NCBI RefSeq assembly: GCF_003945385.1
Contig: NZ_AP018920.1
Location: 806,001 to 870,000, forward strand
DNA length: 64,000 nucleotides
From: Pseudonocardia autotrophica
GTDB lineage: Bacteria; Actinomycetota; Actinomycetes; Mycobacteriales; Pseudonocardiaceae
Direction of reading: 5' to 3'
Positions 16,115 through 25,196 of the stretch are shown piece after piece. Made by a program: the position numbers and the translations under genes. A model generated the notes under the pieces. The model worked only from the letters and a program-made list of their open reading frames with translations. It did not search any database and was not told where the DNA came from. How positions within the stretch are numbered: position 1 is the stretch's first letter; each line of letters opens with the position of its first letter.

Positions 16115-17089
16115 CTAGCCGGCCGCGTCCACCGGATCCCGCCCGTTGCCGGCCGGCTTCCGCCGCGGCACCAGGTGCAGCACCGCGACCGCGAGCGCGC
16201 CCACCACCGCGCCGACGATCGCCGAGCCGACGGTGTTGGTGAGCCAGCCGAGGAACCCGCCGAGCGCCCCCGTCGCGTCGTGCACCAGCAGCTCGACGTG
16301 ATGCACCACGGCGTACGGCGCGTGCAGACCCAGCTCGTCCGCGCCGACCAGCAGGATGTGCCCGCCGACCCACAGCATCGCCGCGATGCCGACCACCGAC
16401 AGCACCGACAGCACGATCGGCATCGCCCGCACCAGCCCGCGACCGAAGGCGCTGATCGCCCCCGCGTCCCGCGCGGCGAGCGCGAGGCCGGCGTCGTCCA
16501 TCTTCACGATCAGCGCGACGACGCCGTAGACCAGCACCGTGATCGCCACCGCCACCACCGCGAGGATGATCGCCCGGGACACGAAGCCCTCACCGGCGAC
16601 CTCGTTCAGCGCGATCACCATGATCTCGGCGGAGAGGATGAAGTCGGTGCGGACCGCGCCGGCGACGACCGTCCGCTCGTGGCCGTCGGGATCGGCCGCG
16701 GCGGCCTCGTCCTTGGTCTCCGGATCGGGTTCGTGCCCGGCCAGCTTCTCCCAGATCTTCTCGGCGCCCTCGTAGCAGAGGTAGAGCCCGCCGAGCATCA
16801 GGATCGGGGTGAGCAGCCACGGCGCGAACTGGCTCAGCAGCAGCGCCACCGGCAGGATGATCAGGAGCTTGTTCCGCAGCGAGCCCTTGGCGATCCGCCA
16901 GATGATCGACAGTTCCCGCTCGGGGCGCAGGCCCTGCACGTAGCGGGGCGTGACGGCGGCGTCGTCGACGACCACCCCCGCCGCCTTCGCCCCGGCCCGC
17001 CCGGCGGCACCCGCGACGTCGTCGAGCGACGAGGCCGTCAGCCGGACGAGGGCGGCGACGTCGTCCAGCAGTGCGAAGAGCCCGCTCAC
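16115..17089 (-). CDS. DUF808 family membrane protein
   Basis: A 324-residue inner-membrane protein of the DUF808 (YedI-like) family. The start MSGLFALLDDVAALVRLTAS and the block VDDAAVTPRYVQGL followed by PERELSIIWRIAKGSLRNK are typical. It has about six to seven membrane segments. The role is unknown; E. coli YedI is uncharacterised. GTG 17089 fits the family start. It stands alone on the minus strand. Confidence 0.88.
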   Translation of the reverse strand: MSGLFALLDDVAALVRLTASSLDDVAGAAGRAGAKAAGVVVDDAAVTPRYVQGLRPERELSIIWRIAKGSLRNKLLIILPVALLLSQFAPWLLTPILMLGGLYLCYEGAEKIWEKLAGHEPDPETKDEAAAADPDGHERTVVAGAVRTDFILSAEIMVIALNEVAGEGFVSRAIILAVVAVAITVLVYGVVALIVKMDDAGLALAARDAGAISAFGRGLVRAMPIVLSVLSVVGIAAMLWVGGHILLVGADELGLHAPYAVVHHVELLVHDATGALGGFLGWLTNTVGSAIVGAVVGALAVAVLHLVPRRKPAGNGRDPVDAAG

Positions 17090-17321
17090 CGGGCGTCCGA
17101 GGTCGGCACCGGCCCGAGCCTACGGCCCCGGTGTCGCGACGCAACGATGCAGGCCGGTGTCGCGCCCGCGGCCACCGGGACCGTGGGGTGCGCCACACCC
17201 GTCCGTGATCGGAGTATCCGGACGAACACCCCGCCGGGCCGGTAGGTTCCGATGATCACCTTGCGGGGTCGGCGCACGCGCCACCGGAGCCGCCGGGACG
17301 TCGAGGCCGTGCGGAGGGACC

Positions 17322-18689
17322 ATGCCACGCCGGGCACCGCGGACCAGCAGGAAAGCACTGCTGACGATCGGTCTCGCGATGACGGTCGGAGTCCTGGTCG
17401 CGGCCGGTGCCACCGGCCCCACCCCGTCCAGGGTCTCGTTGTCGCTGCAGGAGACGGCCCAGCAGGACCCGCCCGCCCCGCCGGCGGTGACCGGCCCACC
17501 GCGGATGGAGATCGACGGACGGTTCTTCACCGCCGGCGGCGAGCCGCTGTTCTGGCTGGGTGACACCGCCTGGGCGCTGCTGGGCAAGCTGGACCGCTCG
17601 GACACGGTCCGCTATCTCGACGCCCGCAGCGAGCAGGGCTACAACGTGATCCAGACGGTGGCGATCTTCCCGCAGGCCGGTGCGAACCGGCCGATCCGCG
17701 GCGACGTGAGGAGCGCGCCCGAGCACGAGGACTTCTGGGACAACGTCGGCTTCGTCATCGACGCCGCCGCCGAGCGCGGGATGTACCTGGCCATCCACCC
17801 GGTCTGGGGGGACAAGCAGACCGGCTCGGTGGTGAACGAGGGCAACGCCCGCGACTACGGCCGCTTCCTCGGCGAGCGGTTCGGCGACCGGGACAACGTC
17901 ACCTGGACCCTGGGCGGTGACCATCCGGCGGGCGGCGAGGAACGCCTGTGGGGCAACCTCGCCGACGGCCTCCGGGCGGGCGGGGCGACCCAGCTGACGA
18001 CGTATCACCCGCAGGGCGACCAGACCTCGGCCCAGTGGTTCGCCGGGGCCGACTGGCTGGACTTCCACATGATCCAGGGCGGGCACTGCCTGCGGTACGG
18101 CGTCCGGCAGCGGCTCGTCGACACCACCTACGACGCCCGGCCGGCGAAGCCGTTCATCGACGGCGAGCCGATCTACGAGGAGCACCCGTACTGCTGGGAG
18201 TCCGATCGCGGCTTCTCCACCGCGCAGGACGTCCGGCGCGACGCCTGGTGGGCGGTCCTCGGGGGCGCCGCCGGGCACACCTACGGCGCGCACTCGGTGT
18301 GGCAGTTCAACGACGGCGGACGTGGGGAGCTGGGCGCCCGCGGCAGCTGGACCGATGCGCTGCGCCTGCCCGCCGGAGGCCAGATGGCCCACCTGCGGGA
18401 GCTGATGGAGTCGCTGCCGTTCCAGCTCGGCGAGCCGGACCAGTCGGTGATCACCTCGGAGACCGGCTCCGGCAAGGACCGGATCGTCGCCAACCGCGCC
18501 TCGGACGGCTCCTACGTGCTGGTCTACTCGCCCGCCGGCGGTGACTTCGCGCTGGATCCGGCCGCGACGGCCGGTCTGACGAGCCTGCGCTGGTTCGATC
18601 CGCGCACCGGCGCGTTCCAGGACGCGGCGCCGGGAGAGCGGTTCGATCCGCCGTCCGGCGAGGACTGGGTGCTGCTGCTGCGCCGGTGA
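17322..18689 (+). CDS. Secreted DUF4038/GH140-like glycoside hydrolase
   Basis: A 455-residue protein. The N-terminal 30 residues are an export signal (RKALLTIGLAMTVGVLVAAG); residues 60-365 form a DUF4038 TIM barrel with GEPLFWLGDTAWALLGKL and the likely catalytic acids in TLGGDHPAGG (Asp) and FIDGEPIYEEHPY (Glu); the last 90 residues resemble the beta-sandwich domain (PF12904) that usually closes this architecture (LVYSPAGGDFALDP). GH140 members remove apiose from pectin; that activity here is only family-level inference. It is a single-gene unit. Confidence 0.8.
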   Translation: MPRRAPRTSRKALLTIGLAMTVGVLVAAGATGPTPSRVSLSLQETAQQDPPAPPAVTGPPRMEIDGRFFTAGGEPLFWLGDTAWALLGKLDRSDTVRYLDARSEQGYNVIQTVAIFPQAGANRPIRGDVRSAPEHEDFWDNVGFVIDAAAERGMYLAIHPVWGDKQTGSVVNEGNARDYGRFLGERFGDRDNVTWTLGGDHPAGGEERLWGNLADGLRAGGATQLTTYHPQGDQTSAQWFAGADWLDFHMIQGGHCLRYGVRQRLVDTTYDARPAKPFIDGEPIYEEHPYCWESDRGFSTAQDVRRDAWWAVLGGAAGHTYGAHSVWQFNDGGRGELGARGSWTDALRLPAGGQMAHLRELMESLPFQLGEPDQSVITSETGSGKDRIVANRASDGSYVLVYSPAGGDFALDPAATAGLTSLRWFDPRTGAFQDAAPGERFDPPSGEDWVLLLRR

Positions 18690-18690
18690 G

Positions 18691-18720
18691 CGGGGCCCCA
18701 CGGTCCGGGACCGCGCCCCG
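18691..18720. terminator. Two-tier hairpin between convergent genes
   Basis: Inner stem GGTCC-G-GGACC (18702-18712) inside an outer pairing CGGGGC (18691-18696) with GCCCCG (18715-18720), placed in the 46-bp gap between the glycosidase stop and the reductase stop. Likely bidirectional. Confidence 0.4.
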
Positions 18721-18735
18721 GCGTCGCCCGGCGGC

Positions 18736-19452
18736 TCAGCCCAGCACGTCGTAGGCGACGAGCACGTCGTCCTCGACCGAGTGCAGGCAGGCCCGGCGCA
18801 ACGCGATCCCGTCGGCGACCCGGTGTACCCCGAGGTCCCCGATGGCCTCGACCCCGGTGCCGATGATCCGGGGCGCGATCCCGACGACGATCCGGTCGGC
18901 GAGCTCCGCCGCGAGCAGCGCGGTCAGCAGCCTGGCCCCGCCCTCGACCATCACCGAGCGGATCCCCTCGGCGTGCAGCACCGCCAGCGCGGCGGGCAGG
19001 TCGACACCGCCCGGCGCGGCCGGGACCTCCCGGATCCCGGCCCCGGCCCGGCTGATCCGTTCGCGATCGGCGGCCGACGCGCGCGCCGTGGTGATCAGCA
19101 CGGTGTCCGGCGGCCCGCTGAGCACCTGTGCCCCGGTCGGGGTGCGCAGGGTGCTGTCGATGACCACGCGCAGCGGGGACTCTCCCGGCACCAGCCGGAC
19201 GTCGAGCCGGGGATCGTCGCGTACCGCGGTCCCGGAGCCGACGACGACGGCGTCGCAGCGGGCCCGCACGGCGTGCGAGACGGCCCGCTCCGGCTCGCAG
19301 CTGATCCACTTCGAGTCGCCGCCGACGGCCGCGATCCGGCCGTCGAGGGTCTGCGCGTACTTCAGGACGACGTGCGGCCGGCCCCGGTGTGCGCGGAACG
19401 GCCCGACGAGCTCGGCGGCCACGGACTCGGCGGTGGTGGCGGTACCGGTCAT
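18736..19452 (-). CDS. RibD-type pyrimidine reductase family protein
   Basis: A 238-residue single-domain reductase of the RibD C-terminal / dihydrofolate reductase fold. Marks: HVVLKYAQTLDGRIA, DAVVVGSGTAVRDDPRLDVR (NADPH and substrate strands) and VMVEGGARLLTALL. In riboflavin synthesis this fold reduces the ribose of the aminopyrimidine. Here it lacks the deaminase domain and is the last gene of a five-gene operon with a pterin-synthase homologue and a glycosyltransferase, so it probably reduces a related glycosylated heterocycle. ATG 19452 overlaps the preceding stop by 4 bp. Confidence 0.82.
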   Translation of the reverse strand: MTGTATTAESVAAELVGPFRAHRGRPHVVLKYAQTLDGRIAAVGGDSKWISCEPERAVSHAVRARCDAVVVGSGTAVRDDPRLDVRLVPGESPLRVVIDSTLRTPTGAQVLSGPPDTVLITTARASAADRERISRAGAGIREVPAAPGGVDLPAALAVLHAEGIRSVMVEGGARLLTALLAAELADRIVVGIAPRIIGTGVEAIGDLGVHRVADGIALRRACLHSVEDDVLVAYDVLG

Positions 19453-20375
19453 GGGGCCCTCCGGTCGGGGACGGTGTCGGTGCGCTGGACAGGATGACCC
19501 CACCACGATCGGGTGAGCGCGAGAACGCCGGGCAGGCAACCGACCAGGCTCAGCAGGCCGAACAGCACCGCGGTGGCGAACCCGGCGGCCGGGTCCAGCG
19601 CGGCGGCGCCGAACATCCCCGCCGTGACGCCCTCGCGAGGACCCCAGCCGCCGACGTTCAGCGGGATCACCATCGCCAGCAGCCCGAGCACGAGCAGCGG
19701 CAGCAGCACGGGGAGCGGGGCGTCGACGCCTGCGGTGCGGGCGGCGACGACGAACAGCGCGAGATGGCAGCCGAGCCCGATCAGCGAGAGCGCGACGACC
19801 GCGGGTCCGCGGTCGCGGGACAGCAGGACGATCCGGACGTCGTCGAACCAGCCGCGCAGACCCGGCTGCGCGCCCGGCCCGGTCCGCGTCCGGTAGAGCA
19901 CCACGACGATCACCACGAGCAGCACCGGCACCAGCAGCGCCGTCGGATGCCCGGTGACGACGGCGAGCAGCGCGAGACAGCCCAGGAGCACCACGAGCTG
20001 TCCGCCGGCCCGTTCGAGGACGACGGCGCGGAACCCGGCCCGTCCGCCCGCGGTGGGCAGGCCGTGCGCGACCGCCCGGTGCGCGTCACCGAGCAGCCCG
20101 GCGGGCAACACCGAGTTGAGCAGCTGCGCCCGGTAGGTGTCGGCGACGGCGGTGCCCAGCGGCACCGGTGCGCCGATCCCGCGGGCGACGACGTACCAGC
20201 GCAGCGCGGTGCACACGGTGGCCACCAGGCCGAGCAGCAGCGCCACCGCCAGTACCGCGGGGGTCAGCGAGCGCAGCCCGTGCAGGAGCTCGGTGGTGCC
20301 GAGCTGGGTGGCCAGCAGGGCGAGCACCCCGATGGTGACCGCGACCCGCAGCAGCACGCCCGCCGCGGCGCTCAT
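19449..20375 (-). CDS. Lysylphosphatidylglycerol-synthase/flippase-like membrane protein (UPF0104)
   Basis: A 308-residue protein with about eight membrane helices, matching the AglD/MprF transmembrane family (LRSLTPAVLAVALLLGLV, then QLLNSVLPAGLLGDAHRA, and VIPLNVGGWGPREGVTAGMFGAA near residue 240). It contains only the membrane part, no aminoacyl transferase domain. In other systems such domains flip lipid-linked intermediates. It is translationally coupled on both sides, between the glycosyltransferase and the reductase, suggesting that the pathway product is lipid-linked or exported. Confidence 0.78.
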   Translation of the reverse strand: MSAAAGVLLRVAVTIGVLALLATQLGTTELLHGLRSLTPAVLAVALLLGLVATVCTALRWYVVARGIGAPVPLGTAVADTYRAQLLNSVLPAGLLGDAHRAVAHGLPTAGGRAGFRAVVLERAGGQLVVLLGCLALLAVVTGHPTALLVPVLLVVIVVVLYRTRTGPGAQPGLRGWFDDVRIVLLSRDRGPAVVALSLIGLGCHLALFVVAARTAGVDAPLPVLLPLLVLGLLAMVIPLNVGGWGPREGVTAGMFGAAALDPAAGFATAVLFGLLSLVGCLPGVLALTRSWWGHPVQRTDTVPDRRAP

Positions 20376-21466
20376 CGCAACGCCGCCGGACGGGTGCCGG
20401 CGAGCGCGGCGTCCACCTCGGCGACGGCGAGGTCCCAGCCCCGGAGGGTGTCCCGGCGGGCCAGTGCGAGCTCGCGGGCCCGCTGCCGCAGGCCGGGATC
20501 GGTCAGCCAGCGGCGCAGCGCGGTGGTGAGCCCGGCCGGGTCGCCGGTCGGCACCAGCAGCTCCGGTACGGCGGCCTCGCCGAGCGCGTCCGGCAGCCCG
20601 CCGGTCCGGCCGGCGAGCACCGGGATCCCGCGGGCGAGCGCCTCGGTCACGACCATCCCGTAGGACTCCACCCGCGACGGCGCGACGAGCAGATCGGCGA
20701 CCGCGTACTCGGCGTCCAGCGCGGCCCCGGAGCGCGGCCCGGCGAGGATGATCCGCCGCTCCAGGCCACGCTCGCCGAGCGTGCGGCGCAGCGCAGCGCC
20801 GAACCCGGGGCTCCGGCGTTCGGGGCCGACGATCCGGCACCGCCAGTCGTGCTCGCGCACCGCGGTGAGCGCGTCGACCAGCAGGTCGTGACCCTTGGTG
20901 GGGCCCAGCGACCCGACGCTCAGCAGGCTGCCCGCGCCGTCGGTGCCCGGCGCGATCTCCGCCGGTGCGGTCCCGGGCACGGCGACGTGCACCGCGGCCG
21001 GATCGAGTCGGTGCCGCCCGGCCAGCCGGTCCGCGGTCCACGGGCTGGTCGCGATCACCGCCCGGGCCGCTCGCAGCACCGGCCCCTCCCGCTCCGGCAG
21101 TCCGGCGGGCGCGCCAGGTTCCTCGCCGAGCGGGAGATGGACGAGCACGACCACGTCGAGCCGTGCCGCCTCGGGCACCAGCACCTCGGGCACCGCACAG
21201 GCGACCAGCCCGTCGAGCAGCACCGTGGCGCCGTCCGGCAGCGCCGCCAGCTCCCGGGCCAATCGGGCGCAGCTCGCCGGCCCCGGCTCCGGCCAGTCGC
21301 CGGGCAGTGTGACCTGGTGCACCGGTCTCCCGGTGCGGCGCAGGCCGTCCCGGATCCGCCGGTCGTAGGCGTTGCCTCCGCTGGGGCGCAGCGGATCGTC
21401 GACGTCGCCGGGGACCAGCAGGTGCACCGCCGTCGGAGATCCCGCAGCCGCAGGTCCTGCCGTCAC
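20372..21466 (-). CDS. GT4 family glycosyltransferase
   Basis: A 364-residue retaining glycosyltransferase with two Rossmann domains. The donor-binding half has [17 protein letters not shown], and the E-x7-E motif in [21 protein letters not shown]. An acceptor-side loop [19 protein letters not shown] lies near residue 20. GTG 21466 overlaps the preceding stop by 4 bp. Donor (nucleotide sugar) and acceptor are unknown; the neighbouring pterin- and flavin-type enzymes suggest a heterocyclic acceptor. Confidence 0.82.
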   Translation of the reverse strand: MTAGPAAAGSPTAVHLLVPGDVDDPLRPSGGNAYDRRIRDGLRRTGRPVHQVTLPGDWPEPGPASCARLARELAALPDGATVLLDGLVACAVPEVLVPEAARLDVVVLVHLPLGEEPGAPAGLPEREGPVLRAARAVIATSPWTADRLAGRHRLDPAAVHVAVPGTAPAEIAPGTDGAGSLLSVGSLGPTKGHDLLVDALTAVREHDWRCRIVGPERRSPGFGAALRRTLGERGLERRIILAGPRSGAALDAEYAVADLLVAPSRVESYGMVVTEALARGIPVLAGRTGGLPDALGEAAVPELLVPTGDPAGLTTALRRWLTDPGLRQRARELALARRDTLRGWDLAVAEVDAALAGTRPAALR

Positions 21467-21861
21467 AGGTCCCGCTCGTAGGCGGCCGAGGCCACGTGCG
21501 ACTCGCTCAGCGACACGGCCAGCCCGGCCAGCCCACGCGCGCCCTCGCCGAGCGCCCCGGCGTGCACCCGCTCGGCGAGCCGGTCGGCGACCACCTTCGC
21601 CAGGAACTCGGTGGAGGTGTTGACGCCGTCGAACACCGGCTCCTCGTCGAGATTGCGGTAGTCGAGCTCGGCCAGGATCGCCTTCAGCTCGTCGGTCGCC
21701 CGGCCGATGTCGACGACGATGCCGTCGGCGTCGAGCTCGCGGCGGCGGAACGTGGCGTCCACGACGTAGGTGGCGCCGTGCAGCCGCTGCGCGGGTCCGA
21801 ACACCTCCCCACGGAAGCTGTGCGCGATCATGAAGTGGTCACGGACGGTGATGCTGAACAT
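21463..21861 (-). CDS. Divergent 6-pyruvoyltetrahydropterin/6-carboxytetrahydropterin synthase homologue
   Basis: A 132-residue T-fold protein. The general pattern of QueD/PTPS is clear ([73 protein letters not shown]). However, the third zinc His of HGH is Ala30, the catalytic Cys before RLHG is absent, and the catalytic His of LDHxxLN is Tyr. Zn ligands H14 and H28 remain. I infer a changed or lost pterin-synthase activity. ATG 21861 lies 9 bp behind the dehydrogenase gene. Confidence 0.8.
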   Translation of the reverse strand: MFSITVRDHFMIAHSFRGEVFGPAQRLHGATYVVDATFRRRELDADGIVVDIGRATDELKAILAELDYRNLDEEPVFDGVNTSTEFLAKVVADRLAERVHAGALGEGARGLAGLAVSLSESHVASAAYERDL

Positions 21862-21870
21862 GCAGTCTCC

Positions 21871-22875
21871 TCACGGGGATGGCGGGGGGTCCCCGTAGTC
21901 CACACGGATGGCGAGCGCGTCCCGTTCACCGCCCGCCGCGATCCGATCCAGTGCGGCGGGGAGATTGTCGAACCGGACGTCGCCGGTGACGATGCTGTCG
22001 AAGGCCGGATCGGTGAGCAGCCCGAGTGCGACGGCCAGGCGGTCGGCGTGGCTGCGCCGTCCGCGCCGGGCGGGTGCGACGGCGCCGACCTGGCTGGACC
22101 GGATCGCCAGGCGGCGGGAGTGGAAGTCGGAGCCGAGCGCGACCGTGACCGGCCGGTCGCCGTACCAGCTCAGCTCCAGCACCGTCGCCTCGTCGGCGAG
22201 CAGCTCCAGCGAGCGGCTCAGGCCCTCGCCGGTGCCGCTGGTGTGCACGACCAGGTCGCGGCCGGTCCGGGCGTCGGCGGGCCGGGCGAACCCGGCGCCG
22301 AGCCGCTCGGCGATCCGCGAGCGGGACCCCAGCACGTCCACGATCTCGACGTCGACACCGGGGATCCGGGCCAGCAGCGCGGCGACGCAGCAGCCGACCG
22401 GGCCCGCCCCGACCACGCTGACCCGGTCGCCGAGCAGCGGTGCCGCGTCCCACAGCGCGTTGACCGCGGTCTCGACGGTGCCGGCGAGCACCGCGCGGGC
22501 GGCGGGCACGTCGTCCGGGACGGGCACCACCGCGGCGGCCGGGACGACGTAGCGGGTCTGGTGCGGGTAGAGGCAGAACACGGTGCGCCCGAGCAGCTCG
22601 GCCGGGCCGTGCTCGACGACGCCGACGTTGAGGTACCCGTACTTGACCGGCCCGGGGAACGCGCCGTCCTGGAAGGGGGCGCGCATCCGGTCGTACTCGG
22701 CGGGCGGGACCCCGCCGCGGTGCACCAGCCCCTCGGTGCCGCGGCTGATCCCGGTGTGCAGGGTGCGGACGAGCACGTCGTCCGGGCCCGGCGCGGGCAG
22801 TTCGACATCGCGGATCTCGCCGTGGCCGGGTTCCACCAGCCAGTAGGCCCGGTCACGCGGCTGTCCTCGGGTCAC
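21871..22875 (-). CDS. Zinc-less MDR-type dehydrogenase
   Basis: A 334-residue medium-chain dehydrogenase with a GroES-like N-domain and a Rossmann domain (VSVVGAGPVGCCVAALLARI, residues about 153-172, dinucleotide loop GAGPVG). The zinc ligands of classical alcohol dehydrogenases are absent: the Cys position is in HTGISRGTEGL, and no GHE motif follows. This resembles the BchC-like branch. It is the first gene of the five-gene minus-strand operon. GTG 22875 is the likely start; its promoter would lie in the 120-bp gap shared with the MFS gene. Confidence 0.8.
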   Translation of the reverse strand: MTRGQPRDRAYWLVEPGHGEIRDVELPAPGPDDVLVRTLHTGISRGTEGLVHRGGVPPAEYDRMRAPFQDGAFPGPVKYGYLNVGVVEHGPAELLGRTVFCLYPHQTRYVVPAAAVVPVPDDVPAARAVLAGTVETAVNALWDAAPLLGDRVSVVGAGPVGCCVAALLARIPGVDVEIVDVLGSRSRIAERLGAGFARPADARTGRDLVVHTSGTGEGLSRSLELLADEATVLELSWYGDRPVTVALGSDFHSRRLAIRSSQVGAVAPARRGRRSHADRLAVALGLLTDPAFDSIVTGDVRFDNLPAALDRIAAGGERDALAIRVDYGDPPPSP

Positions 22876-22945
22876 TCCGTCACGGTATGCCGGGATCGTC
22901 CGCTCCGGCCGCCGGGGGAGGAGATGGGGCTGGGCACAGGAAGTA

Positions 22946-22974
22946 GAACGATGGTACAACTAGTACGATCGTTC
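22946..22974. promoter_or_regulatory. 12-5-12 palindromic operator before the MFS gene
   Basis: The arms at 22946-22957 (GAACGATGGTAC) and 22963-22974 (complement GAACGATCGTAC) match at 11 of 12 positions around AACTA. It ends 22 bp before the MFS start. This is the size of a TetR operator, and the TetR gene directly behind the pump is the likely source. The same region serves the divergent dehydrogenase operon, so both could respond. Confidence 0.68.
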
Positions 22975-22996
22975 AAACTTATGGCTGGAGTCCCGC

Positions 22997-24514
22997 GTGC
23001 CACCATCCGTCGCCCACCGGGCCGGTCCCCGCCAGTGGATCGGGCTCGGCGTGCTCGCGCTGCCCACCGCACTGCTCGGGCTGGACGTCACGGTGCTCTA
23101 CCTCGCCCTCCCGGAGCTGGCGCTGGACCTGCGGCCCAGCAGCGTCCAGACGCTCTGGATCATGGACGTGTACGGATTCATGATCGCCGGTCTGCTGATC
23201 ACCATGGGCACGCTCGGGGACCGCACCGGACGCCGCAGGCTGCTGATGATCGGCCTCGTCGCGTTCGGTCTCGCCTCGGTCGCGGCGGCGTTCGCCACCT
23301 CCGCCGGGATGCTGATCGTCGCCCGTGCCGCGCTCGGCGTCGCCGGCGCGACGCTCATGCCCTCGACGCTCGCGCTGATCGGGAACATGTTCACCGACGT
23401 ACGGCAGCGCGGCCTCGCGATCGGGGTCTGGGCCACCATGTTCGCGCTCGGGATGGCGCTCGGACCGTTGGCCGGCGGGCTGCTGCTGGAGCGCTTCTGG
23501 TGGGGATCGGTGTTCCTGCTCGCGGTCCCGGTCGTCGTGGTCGTGCTGGTGGTGGCGCCGCTGCTGCTGCCGGAGTACCGCGATCCCGCCGCCGGGCGCC
23601 TCGACCTCACCAGCGTCGCGATGTCGCTGCTCGCGATCCTGCCGCTGGTCTACGCGGTCAAGCACGGGGCCGAGGCCGGCCTCGACCCCCGCACAGTGGC
23701 CGCGGCGACGGTGGGGGCGGTGTTCACGGTGCTGTTCGTCCGGCGCCAGGGCCGGTTGGACGATCCGCTGCTCGACGTGCGGCTGTTCCGGGTCCCCGCG
23801 TTCGGCGCCGCGTTGCTGGTGCTGCTGGTCGCGCTGGTCGGCGTCGGTGGCGCGATGTACCTGGTCACCCAGCACCTGCAGTTCGTCGAGGGCTTCTCCC
23901 CGCTCACCGCGGGCCTGTGGATGGCACCACCGGCGCTGGCGATGTTCGTCGCGGCGATCGGCGCCCCGCTGCTGGCCCGGCGGATCCGGCCGGGCGTGGT
24001 CGTCGCGGTGACGCTGGTGGCCTCCGCGGTGGGCCATCTGCTGTTCGTCGCGGTCGACGGCCCGGGCAACGCCGGCCTGGTGGTGTCGGCGTTCGCGCTC
24101 GTCTACCTCGGGCTCGGGGCGGTCGCCGCGCTCGGCACCGACCTGGTCGTCGGCAGCGCACCGGCGCACCGGGCCGGATCGGCGGCGGCGATGTCGGAGA
24201 CGGTGCAGGAGCTGGGCATCGCGGTCGGGGTGGCGGTACTCGGGAGTGTCGCGAACGCCGTCTACCGCAGCACGCTGGCCGCCGGGGCCGGGCACCCCGA
24301 CCTCGGCGGGCCGGCCGCGGCGAGCCTGGCCGGTGCGGTCGCCGCCGACCCGGGCCCGGCCGCGCTGGACGCCGCCCGGGAGGCCCAGGCCGCCGGGCTC
24401 GGCGTGGTCGGGCTCGTGACCGGGATCGCGGTCGCCGCACTGGCCGTGCCGGCCCTGTTCGCGCTGCGCCGGGTCGCCCCGGTCGGCCGGACGGAGCCGC
24501 CGGGGTGCAGCTGA
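22997..24514 (+). CDS. DHA2-type MFS drug/proton antiporter
   Basis: A 505-residue export pump with about 14 membrane helices. Family marks: LDVTVLYLALPELALDL in helix 1, TLWIMDVYGFMIAGLLITMGTLGDRTGRRRLL (motif A, with GDRTGRR), and GVWATMFALGMALGPLAGGLLL (motif C of drug/H+ antiporters). GTG 22997 directly follows the palindrome. Expected to export toxic small molecules. A TetR gene lies 77 bp downstream. Confidence 0.92.
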   Translation: MPPSVAHRAGPRQWIGLGVLALPTALLGLDVTVLYLALPELALDLRPSSVQTLWIMDVYGFMIAGLLITMGTLGDRTGRRRLLMIGLVAFGLASVAAAFATSAGMLIVARAALGVAGATLMPSTLALIGNMFTDVRQRGLAIGVWATMFALGMALGPLAGGLLLERFWWGSVFLLAVPVVVVVLVVAPLLLPEYRDPAAGRLDLTSVAMSLLAILPLVYAVKHGAEAGLDPRTVAAATVGAVFTVLFVRRQGRLDDPLLDVRLFRVPAFGAALLVLLVALVGVGGAMYLVTQHLQFVEGFSPLTAGLWMAPPALAMFVAAIGAPLLARRIRPGVVVAVTLVASAVGHLLFVAVDGPGNAGLVVSAFALVYLGLGAVAALGTDLVVGSAPAHRAGSAAAMSETVQELGIAVGVAVLGSVANAVYRSTLAAGAGHPDLGGPAAASLAGAVAADPGPAALDAAREAQAAGLGVVGLVTGIAVAALAVPALFALRRVAPVGRTEPPGCS

Positions 24515-24591
24515 GCCCGGTTCGGCTGCATCGCGCGTGGGCGGGGGCGTCCGGCCGATAGCGTGGCCGGGTGCCGACGAGGGGAGGTCCC

Positions 24592-25164
24592 GTGCCGGGC
24601 ACCGATGTGCCGTCCGACGGGCGCCGGGCGCGCGGTGAGCGCCGCCGGGCGGAGCTGATCGCGGCGACCCTGCGGGTGGTCGAACGGGACGGCGCCGCCG
24701 GCGTCACACACCGCAGCGTCGCCCGCGAGGCCGGCGCGCCCACCAGCCTCGCCACCTACTACTTCGCCACCCTCGACGACCTGCTGGTCGCCGCGCTGAC
24801 CGAGGTCGGCCGGGACTACGAGCGCATCCTGCGGGCCGCGCTGGACTCCGGCGCGGACCCGCTGACCGGGCTCGCCCGGTTGCTCGCCGACTCCGGCACC
24901 GAGGCCGGTCGCGGGCGGGCACTCGCCGAGCGCGAGCTGTCCACGCTGGCCGCCCGGCGACCGGCGCTGCGCGGCCTCGCGCACGGCTGGCGGGCGCTCG
25001 TCGCCGAGATCGCCCGCACCCGCACCGACGACCCGAACGCCGCGACCGCGCTGATCGCGACCGCCGACGGGCTGTGCGCCTCGATCCTGCTCGACGACGA
25101 GCCGCCCGATCCGGAGCGGCTGCGCGCGGTCCTGGAGCGGGCGCTGGGCCCCCGCCGGGAGTGA
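24592..25164 (+). CDS. TetR family regulator of the adjacent efflux pump
   Basis: A 190-residue TetR: basic lead GRRARGERRRAELIAATLRVVE, HTH VTHRSVAREAGAPTSLATYYFATLDDLL, then a helical ligand domain. The GTG at 24592 has GGGGAGG (24581-24587) 4 bases upstream; GTG 24571 is the alternative. Gene order pump-then-TetR and the palindrome at 22946-22974 suggest repression of the pump, relieved by an exported compound. Confidence 0.87.
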   Translation: MPGTDVPSDGRRARGERRRAELIAATLRVVERDGAAGVTHRSVAREAGAPTSLATYYFATLDDLLVAALTEVGRDYERILRAALDSGADPLTGLARLLADSGTEAGRGRALAERELSTLAARRPALRGLAHGWRALVAEIARTRTDDPNAATALIATADGLCASILLDDEPPDPERLRAVLERALGPRRE

Positions 25165-25196
25165 TCCCGGCCTACTCCCGGATGTGGTCGCGGAGC

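Noticed and set aside
21496..24561. Very long plus-strand frame of about 1000 codons
   Set aside because: It is antisense to the pterin-synthase and dehydrogenase genes and out of frame with the MFS gene; a by-product of high GC, with Arg/Gly/Pro-rich translation.
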